Position numbers and translations under genes: made by a program | Notes under the pieces: generated by a model | What the model was told of the DNA's origin: nothing | Database searches by the model: none | Seen by the model: only the letters and a program-made list of their open reading frames with translations | Shown here: one piece after another, positions 13,589-19,113 of the stretch | How positions within the stretch are numbered: the stretch's first letter is position 1 | How the letters are laid out: the number at the start of each line of letters is the position of its first letter | Assembly: GCA_026645375.1 (NCBI GenBank) | Contig: JAPFFX010000070.1 | Coordinates: 1-19,113 of the forward strand | Direction: 5' to 3' | Source of the DNA: Citricoccus sp. WCRC_4 | Lineage (GTDB): Bacteria; Actinomycetota; Actinomycetes; Actinomycetales; Micrococcaceae | Length of the DNA: 19,113 nt

Positions 13589-14929
13589 ATGAGTGCTTCC
13601 CCTCGGGCGCTCCGTCAACGACTTCTCCGTGGCGGCGCCCTCGTGCCTGCTGCCGTGGTGGCAGCGCTCATCGGCGTACCCGCGGCGTCGGCGGCACCGG
13701 CTGGGGGGCTGGCCACCCACGCCGCGATGCACTCGGGCGTGGGGCCGATGGCCCTGTTCGGCGTCGACGAGTCCCTGCCGGAGAACCCCGACCTGCTGCG
13801 GCACATGATGTGGTCCCGTTCCGGGAAGGTCCCCGCGGCCACTGCCGGTGACCTGCGCGTGGCCACCTTCTCCGCCGGGCTGACCCGGTCCGCCCCGGGC
13901 GTCCTGGCCGACGAGCTCTCCGCGCCCGGTTCGGTCCAGGCCCAGCGGGTCGCCGAGACGGTGCAGCGCGCCGCCCCGGACGTCGTGCTGCTGACGGACT
14001 TCGACGTGGACAGCGGCGAGGCCGCCGCGCAGTCGTTCCGGACGAACTACCTGGCCGTCGGCACCGGTGGACAGGAGGGGATCGACTACCCGCACGTCTA
14101 CACCGCCGAGGTCAACAACGGCGTGGACACCGGGGCCGACCTGGACAACGACGGCGTGATCGGCGGTCCGGGCGACTCCTTCGGCCCCGGTGAGTTCGCC
14201 GGGCAACACGGCATGGTCCTGTTCTCCCGGCACCCGCTGGACGAGGACGGGATCCGGACGTTCCGCGACCTGCGCTGGGACACGGTGCCCGGCAACGCGA
14301 TCCCGGAGGGGAAGTACACGGAGCTCGAGCGGTCCGTCCTGCGCCTGTCCTCCACCGCCCACTGGGACATCCCCGTGACGGTCGGCGACCGGACCGTGCA
14401 CGTCCTCGCCGCGCAGCCGGAGGACCCCGGGGCGGGGACCACCCCGGTCGAGCGGCACCACGACGAGATGCGCTTCTGGGCCGACTACATCGTCGGCGAC
14501 GCCGGCTACCTCAAGGACGACGACGGCCGTTCCGGTGGACTGCCCGCCGGCAGCGACTTCGTGCTCGTCGGGGACTTCGGCCCGCGCGCCGACCGGGTGC
14601 TCGACGGCGACCACCCCTCGGCCATCGCCTCACTGCTGGAGTCGGAGGCCATCCAGGACCCCGCGCCCGAGTCCGCCGGCGCCCTGGCCGCGGACCCGGA
14701 CGCCGCGACGGCCACCCGGGCCGCCCGCGACGGCGACAGCCTGGAGCTGCTGCGCTCCGACTACGTGTTGCCCTCCGCGTCGCTGACCGCCACGGCCGCC
14801 GGGGTGTTCTGGCCCGCCAACGGGCAGCTGGGCTCCCACCTGACCCGGATCACCGACTCCGCCGAGGACGGGGAGGACCACCGGGTCACCGAGCGCCGCC
14901 TCGTGTGGACCGACCTGGGAATGGACTGA
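13589..14929 (+). CDS. Secreted endonuclease/exonuclease/phosphatase-fold protein with altered active site
   Basis: The 446-aa protein begins with an export signal (RALRQRLLRGGALVPAAVVAALIGVPAASAAPA, cleavage near 36). The body follows the secreted actinobacterial EEP-family pattern: LRVATFSAGLTR (89-100), VVLLTDFDVD (132-141), GQHGMVLFSRHPL (206-217), LRLSSTAHWDIPV (251-263), FWADY (296-300), FVLVGDF (324-330), LRSDYVLPS (388-396), GVFWP (405-409) and RRLVWTDL (436-443). As I recall this subfamily, the catalytic motifs are normally FN, NEFD, SHPTPP, GDxNxDP and SDH. Here they read FS, TDFD, AQPEDP, GDFGPRAD and EDH, so several metal-binding and catalytic residues differ. The gene is intact and well conserved elsewhere, suggesting a pseudoenzyme or changed activity. 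It is followed after 9 nt by the alpha/beta hydrolase gene. Confidence 0.82.
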   Translation: MSASPRALRQRLLRGGALVPAAVVAALIGVPAASAAPAGGLATHAAMHSGVGPMALFGVDESLPENPDLLRHMMWSRSGKVPAATAGDLRVATFSAGLTRSAPGVLADELSAPGSVQAQRVAETVQRAAPDVVLLTDFDVDSGEAAAQSFRTNYLAVGTGGQEGIDYPHVYTAEVNNGVDTGADLDNDGVIGGPGDSFGPGEFAGQHGMVLFSRHPLDEDGIRTFRDLRWDTVPGNAIPEGKYTELERSVLRLSSTAHWDIPVTVGDRTVHVLAAQPEDPGAGTTPVERHHDEMRFWADYIVGDAGYLKDDDGRSGGLPAGSDFVLVGDFGPRADRVLDGDHPSAIASLLESEAIQDPAPESAGALAADPDAATATRAARDGDSLELLRSDYVLPSASLTATAAGVFWPANGQLGSHLTRITDSAEDGEDHRVTERRLVWTDLGMD

Positions 14930-14938
14930 TCCGCCATC

Positions 14939-15679
14939 GTGGAACGACAGACCCTCTCCAGCGGCCACCACGTCGTCTGGTCCCGCCCGGCAGGCCAGCG
15001 CCGGGGGACCGACCTGGTGGTGGTCATCCACGGCTACGGCGCCAATGAGGTGAGGGCCGCCCAGGCCTACTTCGGGATGCTCCCGGAGGGGACCACCGGC
15101 CTGGCCGTGCGCGGTGGCTTCGAGATCGATTCCGCCGCCTACCCGGTGGCCGACGGCGTCGACGGACTGGGCTCCGGTCCCGGCGGCCCGGACCCGGGCG
15201 CGTGGGGCTGGTTCCTGCTGGACTACTTCCTGACCAACGACTTCGCCGAGGTGGTGGCCTCGGCCCACCGGGTGTTCGACCTGCTCGACGCCGAGGAGGT
15301 CACCGGAGCCGGGTTCCGCTCGGTGGCGCTGCTCGGCCACTCCCAGGGGATGGCGATGGCCTCCACGGTGTACCGGCTGCGTCCGGAGGCCTTCGACTGC
15401 GTGGTGGGGCTCAGCGGCTTCGTGCTGTCCAACCCCCTGCTGGCGACCCTGGACGGCCCGCCGGAGGGCCCCGGGCCGCGTCCGTTCTTCTGGGGGCGTG
15501 ACGTCGAGGACCTGGTCATCAACCCGGACGCGATCGCCCACACGGCGGACTGGCTCCAGGAGCACACGCACCTGACGGCCCGGACCTACGAGGGCATGGG
15601 CCACGGAACCAGCGCGGAGGAGGCCCGGGACGTGCGGATCTTCCTGAAGCACGCCCTGGCGATGAGCCGAGGTCAGTAG
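14939..15679 (+). CDS. Alpha/beta hydrolase, carboxylesterase/phospholipase type
   Basis: The 246-aa cytoplasmic hydrolase resembles the small esterase/lysophospholipase group (Abhydrolase_2, YpfH-like). Visible are the oxyanion strand LVVVIHGYGANE (26-37), the nucleophile elbow GHSQG (133-137, Ser135), a likely acid at Asp191 (alternatively Asp188) in WGRDVEDLVI, and the catalytic histidine His222 in GMGHGTS. Substrate unknown. The GTG start is 9 nt after the stop of the EEP-like gene and lacks a clear Shine-Dalgarno, so translation is probably coupled to that gene. A lipid- or phosphoester-related partnership is possible but unproven. Its 3' end overlaps the convergent DUF6458 gene by 7 nt. 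Confidence 0.85.
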   Translation: MERQTLSSGHHVVWSRPAGQRRGTDLVVVIHGYGANEVRAAQAYFGMLPEGTTGLAVRGGFEIDSAAYPVADGVDGLGSGPGGPDPGAWGWFLLDYFLTNDFAEVVASAHRVFDLLDAEEVTGAGFRSVALLGHSQGMAMASTVYRLRPEAFDCVVGLSGFVLSNPLLATLDGPPEGPGPRPFFWGRDVEDLVINPDAIAHTADWLQEHTHLTARTYEGMGHGTSAEEARDVRIFLKHALAMSRGQ

Positions 15680-15927
15680 TCGCGGGTCTCCTTGCGCGAG
15701 ATGGACTCACCCGTGTGCGGGTCCTGGACGTTGCGGGACTCGGTGACCCGGCGGTTGGCGGAACTGGAGGCGCCCATCTGGACCAGGGAGATGACCAGCA
15801 GCAGGGCCCCGGCGGCCATCAGGATGTAGCCGGCGATCGTCAGGTCGATCCCGGGGATCACGTCCTGGACGGCGAAGGCGATGATCGCGCCGATGGCGAT
15901 CAGGGCGATGGAGGTGCCGAAGCGCAT
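15673..15927 (-). CDS. DUF6458 family small membrane protein
   Basis: The 84-aa product has two hydrophobic helices (about 4-22 and 28-50) joined by a short VQDVIPGIDLT loop. A hydrophilic tail (51-84) with Ser, Arg and Glu follows. The start MRFGTSIALIAIGAIIAFAVQDV...IDLTIAGYILMAAGALLLVISL matches the actinobacterial DUF6458 family; function is unknown. A good ribosome binding site (AAGGAG) precedes the ATG. The leader contains competing hairpins (15943-15969) and a -10 TACGCT at 15978-15983 that interlocks with the promoter of the divergent gene at 16060. The stop codon lies within the last codons of the convergent hydrolase gene, with no terminator between them. Confidence 0.85.
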   Translation of the reverse strand: MRFGTSIALIAIGAIIAFAVQDVIPGIDLTIAGYILMAAGALLLVISLVQMGASSSANRRVTESRNVQDPHTGESISRKETRDY

Positions 15928-15942
15928 GGGGTCTCCTTCAGT

Positions 15943-15969
15943 CGGTCGTCCGACCGCAGACGCGGTCGG
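15943..15969 (-). promoter_or_regulatory. Two mutually exclusive hairpins in the DUF6458 leader
   Basis: On the plus strand, ccgaccgc (15950-15957) pairs with gcggtcgg (15962-15969), 8 bp with a 4-nt loop. The alternative cggtcg (15943-15948) with cgaccg (15951-15956) uses the same bases but leaves only a 2-nt loop unless the inner pair opens. The hairpins lie between the predicted transcription start and the ribosome binding site. Confidence 0.35.
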
Positions 15970-15977
15970 TCGTTGTC

Positions 15978-15987
15978 AGCGTAGTGT
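15978..15987. promoter_or_regulatory. Interlocked divergent -10 elements
   Basis: Minus-strand TACGCT (15983 down to 15978, for DUF6458) and plus-strand TAGTGT (15982-15987, for the gene at 16060) share the same central TA base pairs. Both fit TANNNT, and both genes then have ribosome binding sites at sensible leader lengths (about 44 and 66 nt). Neither has a convincing -35. Confidence 0.45.
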
Positions 15988-16059
15988 TTCATGGAGGACC
16001 ACGGCCGCGCGGGACCAGACCGCGCAGCCCATCGTGTCACCGACGTGCAGGAGGCAGCC

Positions 16060-17046
16060 ATGGTTAAGAAGAAGTCCATCATCGCCGGCGTCGCGGGCCA
16101 GAAGGCCGCCGACTTCGCGATCCAGCGCGTCGTCGACGAGCAGGGCAACCCCACCCCGGCGTTCCAGAGGGTCGTCCTCAGGGCCCTCGACGTGCAGCGG
16201 CCGCTGGTGCTGCGCAACCTCAACCGGCTGCGCCGCCAGAACCCGCAGGACACCCCCGCCCAGCTGGCTGAACGGCTGGGCAAGCAGTACCTGACCGCGG
16301 TCACCGGGGGCGGGGCCGCCGTCGGGGGGACCGCGGTGGTGCCGGGCGTGGGCACGGCCGCGGCGCTGGGACTCTCCGCCGCCGCGACCGTGGGCTTCCT
16401 CGAGGCGACCGCGCTGTACGCCCAGTCCGTGGCCGAGCTGATGGGGATCCCCACCGACGACCCGCAGCGGGCGCAGACCCTCGTCATGGCCGTCATGCTC
16501 GGCGAGGACGGCCGCCGGATGCTGCGGGACTTCTCCAGCCAGGCCAACGGCCGCGGGATGGGGCCGCTAGCCGGGCCGCTCTCGTTGGTCAGCGGCTCCG
16601 CCGGCGTCTCGGAGGTGCTGTTCAACCAGATGAAGCGGATGTTCATCAAGCGCTTCATCGTCCGGCAGGGCGCCGGGATGCTCGGGCGGGTGGTGCCCTT
16701 CGGGGTGGGGGCCGTCGTCGGCGGCCTCGCCAACCGGGTCATGGGCAAGGGCGTGGTGAGGGCCGCGCAGAACCTCTTCGGCCCGCTCCCGGCCACGATC
16801 CCGGGAGCCCTGGCCACCGAGCTCAAGGCCCTTCCGGCCGGCCGGAAGGGCCGCAGCGACGAGGCCGGCCCCGAGGCCGACGCAGAGGAGTTCGGCGAAC
16901 TGCTGGCGGAGGACATCGAGACCGACTTCCAGCAACTGACGGACGACGGCACGCTCGAGGACCTGCGGCGCGAGGACCCGGAGGCCTTCGCCGCCGAGGT
17001 CGAGGCCGCCCGTGAGGCCCACCGCCGGGCCCGCGGGGACCGGTAG
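16060..17046 (+). CDS. Conserved actinobacterial protein, possibly EcsC-like
   Basis: The 328-aa protein has a basic start (MVKKKS) and a helical N-terminal region with VVDEQGNPTPAFQRVV and QRPLVLRNLNRLRRQNP. A Gly/Ala-rich hydrophobic stretch follows (TGGGAAVGGTAVVPGVGTAAALGLSAAATVGFLEATALYAQSVAEL, about 82-127). There is a second hydrophobic region, LGRVVPFGVGAVVGGLANRVMG (about 208-229), and an acidic tail (from about 267). The VVPGVGTA-type segment recalls EcsC-family proteins, but this is weak. I recall unnamed homologues in Micrococcaceae. The ATG was chosen because AGGAGG (16049-16054) lies 5 nt upstream; an in-frame ATG at 15991 has no such site. It is divergent from DUF6458 and ends 10 nt from the convergent DUF445 gene. 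Confidence 0.75.
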   Translation: MVKKKSIIAGVAGQKAADFAIQRVVDEQGNPTPAFQRVVLRALDVQRPLVLRNLNRLRRQNPQDTPAQLAERLGKQYLTAVTGGGAAVGGTAVVPGVGTAAALGLSAAATVGFLEATALYAQSVAELMGIPTDDPQRAQTLVMAVMLGEDGRRMLRDFSSQANGRGMGPLAGPLSLVSGSAGVSEVLFNQMKRMFIKRFIVRQGAGMLGRVVPFGVGAVVGGLANRVMGKGVVRAAQNLFGPLPATIPGALATELKALPAGRKGRSDEAGPEADAEEFGELLAEDIETDFQQLTDDGTLEDLRREDPEAFAAEVEAAREAHRRARGDR

Positions 17047-17056
17047 GCGGCCCGCC

Positions 17057-18412
17057 TCAGCCGAAGACGGCGTGGGCCACGGTGTAGATCGCCAGGCCCG
17101 CCAGTGCGCCCACGATCGAGCCGTTGATGCGGATGTACTGCAGGTCCTTGCCCATGTAGAGCTCGATGGTCCGGGAGGCCTGGCGGCCGTCCCATCGCTG
17201 GATGGTCTCCCCGATGACGCCCACCACCTCGGGACCGTAGGCCCGGGCCAGGTGCTGGGCCGCGTCCGAGGCCCAGCCGTCCACCCGGTCCGCGAGGGCT
17301 GGGTCCTCCTGGAGGCGCCCCCCGAGGTCCTGGAGGGCTGCCACCATGGCCTGGTGCAGGTCCGAGGCGGGATCGCGCAGCTGGACCAACAGGGCCTCCT
17401 TCGTGGTCGCCCAGGCCTGTCCGGCCCACTCGCGCATCCTCGGATCGTTGAACAGGTCCCGCTTGGCCTGCTCCACCCGGTCGCGCGTGAGCGGGTCCTC
17501 GCGCATGTCCCGGACCAGTTCGTCCAGCCACTGGTCCACGGAGCGGCGCAGCTCGTGCTGCGGTTCGGCACGCACCGAGGCCAGGTACTTCAGGGCCTCG
17601 GCATGGATCCGTTCCGCCAGCAGCTGGTCCACCACCTCGGGCACCCACTGCGGGGAGCGGCGCCGGACGCTGCGCAGGAAGAACTCGGGATTACGGGCCA
17701 CCCAGTCCCCGGTGCGTGCCACCACCAGGTCCACCACCCGGTCATGGTGCCGCTCGGAGACCACCTTGCCCAGCACCGTGGACAGGGTCGGGGACCAGTC
17801 GGGCTCGACCATGTGGCGTTGCACCAGGCCGGCCAGCACGTCCCGGACCAGGACGTCGTCCAGGGCGTCCAGGATGCCCTCGGCGGTCGCGGAGACCTCG
17901 CGCGCCACCCGTTCGGCGTTCGGGCGCTGGCGCAGCCAGGCGCCCGCCCGGTCCGCCACCCGCAGGCCCTCCAGTTTCTCCCGGGCCACGTCCCCGGCCA
18001 GGAAGTTCTCCTGGACGAACGCCCCCAGGGACTCGCCGATGGTGTCCTTCTTGCGCGGGATGATCGCCGTGTGCGGGATCCTCAGGCCCATCGGGTGCCG
18101 GAACAGTGCGGTCACCGCGAACCAGTCCGCCAGCGCGCCGACCATCCCGCCCTCCGCGGCCGCCCGGACGTAGGCAAGCCACGGATAGCTCTCCTGCAGC
18201 GCGAAGGCCACCACGAAGATCACGGCCATGACCACCAGCAGTCCGGTCGCCACCAGCTTCATCCGCTTCAGCGCGGCCTCGCGTTCGGCCTCGCCGGTCC
18301 CGGCGGGGCCGGGCATGACGGCGGGCCCGGGAGCGACGTCGGCCCGGTGCTGCGCCCGGGCGGGGCCGGGCGCGGAGGTGGGCAGGCCGGCGTCGGGAAG
18401 GTTCTGGTCCAT
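17057..18412 (-). CDS. DUF445 family membrane protein
   Basis: The 451-aa protein has a Pro/Ala-rich cytoplasmic N-terminus (1-44) and a membrane helix KLVATGLLVVMAVIFVVAFAL (52-72). The DUF445 hallmark is AAAEGGMVGALADWFAVTALFRHPMGLRIPHTAIIPRKKDTIGESLGAFVQENFL (from about 84). A long helical region follows, then a C-terminal hydrophobic helix after the conserved YIRINGSIVGALAGLAIY segment. This is the layout of YjiN/DUF445 proteins, whose function is unknown. The start at 18412 is fixed by GGAGG (18417-18421) 4 nt upstream, rather than the in-frame codon at 18433. A TAACTT -10 (18450-18445) lies just above it. The gene is divergent from the glycerophosphodiesterase gene, and a perfect palindrome separates the two promoters. 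Confidence 0.9.
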   Translation of the reverse strand: MDQNLPDAGLPTSAPGPARAQHRADVAPGPAVMPGPAGTGEAEREAALKRMKLVATGLLVVMAVIFVVAFALQESYPWLAYVRAAAEGGMVGALADWFAVTALFRHPMGLRIPHTAIIPRKKDTIGESLGAFVQENFLAGDVAREKLEGLRVADRAGAWLRQRPNAERVAREVSATAEGILDALDDVLVRDVLAGLVQRHMVEPDWSPTLSTVLGKVVSERHHDRVVDLVVARTGDWVARNPEFFLRSVRRRSPQWVPEVVDQLLAERIHAEALKYLASVRAEPQHELRRSVDQWLDELVRDMREDPLTRDRVEQAKRDLFNDPRMREWAGQAWATTKEALLVQLRDPASDLHQAMVAALQDLGGRLQEDPALADRVDGWASDAAQHLARAYGPEVVGVIGETIQRWDGRQASRTIELYMGKDLQYIRINGSIVGALAGLAIYTVAHAVFG

Positions 18413-18451
18413 GGATCCTCCGGCCGGGGTCAAAGTGTCAGCACAAGTTAA

Positions 18452-18470
18452 CCAGCAGGTCGCCTGCTGG
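18452..18470. promoter_or_regulatory. Perfect 8-bp inverted repeat between divergent promoters (operator candidate)
   Basis: ccagcagg (18452-18459), tcg, cctgctgg (18463-18470). It abuts the DUF445 -10 candidate (18450-18445) on one side and lies 25 bp above the glycerophosphodiesterase -10 (18496-18501) on the other, so a bound protein could affect both. It could also simply form a hairpin. Confidence 0.45.
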
Positions 18471-18495
18471 CGGGGCGGCGCGTGCCCGCCGTTCC

Positions 18496-18501
18496 TAGGC
18501 T
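18496..18501 (+). promoter_or_regulatory. -10 element of the glycerophosphodiesterase gene, leaderless geometry
   Basis: TAGGCT ends 6 nt before a GTG at 18508 with no Shine-Dalgarno. This supports GTG as the start rather than the ATG five codons further on. Confidence 0.5.
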
Positions 18502-18507
18502 GGGCCC

Positions 18508-19113
18508 GTGTCCGACACCTCGATGCACGTCACCGGCCCGGAACACCCTCATCCTACGGATCACCGACCCCTGGTCATCGCCCACCGCGGGTCCTCGGCC
18601 GCCTTCGCCGAGAACACCCGTGCGGCGTTCCTGCACGCGCTCGCCGAGGGGGCCGACGGCGTGGAGGTGGACGTCCACCTGAGCCGCGACCGGCACCTGG
18701 TCTGCCTCCACGATCCCACCCTGGAACGGACCTCCGATGGCTCCGGGCCGGTCTCCGACCACACCCTGGCCCAGTTGCGCCGGATGGACTTCCACAGCTG
18801 GAAGGGAGCACGCCTTCCCGGGGAGTACGGTCCGGGATCGGCGCAATTGCTCACGCTGCCGGAGCTGATCGAGCTGCTCGTGGCGGCCGGCCGCCCGGTG
18901 CGCCTCGCCCTGGAGTTCAAGCATCCCAGCCCGTTCGGCCACGAGCTGGAGGAGCGCGCCCTGTCCTGGCTGCTGCAGGCGGGCTGGGACCCGGAGACCT
19001 CGCGGATCGGGGCGGTGGAGGTCTCCTTCATGAGCTTCTACGCCGGGTCCATGCAGTACCTGGCCCCGATGGTGGACACCGACCACCTCTGCCAGCTGGT
19101 GTCCACGGTGCCG
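18508..19113 (+). CDS. Glycerophosphodiester phosphodiesterase, C-terminus beyond window
   Basis: The frame is open to the window end (202 codons seen, no stop), so only the N-terminal part is present. Glycerophosphodiester phosphodiesterases hydrolyse deacylated phospholipids to glycerol 3-phosphate and an alcohol. Catalytic and metal motifs of the TIM barrel are all visible: LVIAHRGSSAAFAENT (22-37, with H26-R27-G28 and E35-N36), GVEVDVHLSRD (51-61, E53 and D55) and LVCLHDPTLERTSDG (64-78, H68). They are followed by LLTLPELIEL and VRLALEFKHP (a conserved barrel strand with Glu and Lys). No signal peptide is seen, which suggests a cytoplasmic enzyme (UgpQ-like). The GTG start is chosen from the leaderless promoter; the ATG at codon 6 is the alternative. 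Divergent from DUF445. Confidence 0.92.
   Translation, partial: MSDTSMHVTGPEHPHPTDHRPLVIAHRGSSAAFAENTRAAFLHALAEGADGVEVDVHLSRDRHLVCLHDPTLERTSDGSGPVSDHTLAQLRRMDFHSWKGARLPGEYGPGSAQLLTLPELIELLVAAGRPVRLALEFKHPSPFGHELEERALSWLLQAGWDPETSRIGAVEVSFMSFYAGSMQYLAPMVDTDHLCQLVSTVP

Noticed and set aside
13156..13590. tRNA-Lys as the attachment site of an integrated element
   Set aside because: No repeat of the tRNA 3' end, no integrase and no compositional shift downstream apart from a roughly 20-bp AT-richer patch.
15900..17648. 582-aa open frame on the minus strand across the EcsC-like and DUF445 genes
   Set aside because: It runs antisense or out of frame to two well-supported genes. Its translation is Arg/Pro/Gly/Ser-rich with no family motifs, the usual shadow in very GC-rich DNA.
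1..19113. CRISPR arrays, insertion sequences, prophage genes, defence systems, secondary-metabolite genes
   Set aside because: No regularly spaced repeats, transposase or integrase motifs, or defence or biosynthetic domains were found. The content is housekeeping, transport and small conserved proteins.

Overview
The window is a very GC-rich chromosomal segment. Strong GC bias at third codon positions, actinobacterial protein families, short intergenic gaps and frequent start codons without a Shine-Dalgarno sequence suggest an actinobacterium, most likely of the Micrococcaceae (Kocuria/Citricoccus/Micrococcus/Arthrobacter-like). This assignment is inferred from gene content; no species-level marker is present. 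I see no insertion sequence, prophage, CRISPR array or other mobile element. It reads as ordinary core chromosome, and I found no clearly new multi-gene system.

Layout. (1) 1-1313, plus strand: a 62-aa MT0933-type 'antitoxin-like' hydrophilic protein, a single-domain amino-acid N-acetyltransferase (ArgA type, first step of arginine synthesis) and a CsbD-family small stress protein. (2) 1403-5788: mutY (minus), a membrane-anchored beta-domain protein (plus), radA (minus) and an FUSC/aromatic-acid-exporter-like membrane protein (minus). (3) 5979-10416: a complete high-affinity phosphate uptake operon pstS-pstC-pstA-pstB. It has a PHO-box-like 11-bp direct repeat upstream, a leader hairpin, a strong hairpin between pstS and pstC, and a 14-bp terminator after pstB. 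(4) 10435-12952, minus strand and converging on pst: a conserved unnamed protein, a DUF47/PhoU-like protein and a PiT-type low-affinity phosphate permease. The last two are 4 nt apart. High- and low-affinity phosphate uptake are therefore neighbours that share one bidirectional terminator. (5) 13156-13270: tRNA-Lys(UUU) with its own terminator. (6) 13589-15927: a secreted protein of the endonuclease/exonuclease/phosphatase fold whose catalytic motifs look eroded, an alpha/beta hydrolase, and a convergent overlapping DUF6458 small membrane protein. (7) 16060-19113: an EcsC-like conserved protein (plus), a DUF445 membrane protein (minus) and, divergent from it, the start of a glycerophosphodiester phosphodiesterase that runs off the window end.

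Recurrent regulatory theme. Seven genes, possibly eight, have a TANNNT -10 hexamer ending 6-7 nt before the start codon and no Shine-Dalgarno. This predicts leaderless mRNAs and was used to choose starts. The pst genes, CsbD, the MT0933-like gene, DUF6458, the EcsC-like gene and DUF445 instead have clear ribosome binding sites. The points most worth checking are the pst control region, the altered motifs in the PiT and EEP-like proteins, two divergent intergenic regions (one with interlocked -10 elements, one with a perfect palindrome), and the internal repeat in the antitoxin-like protein.
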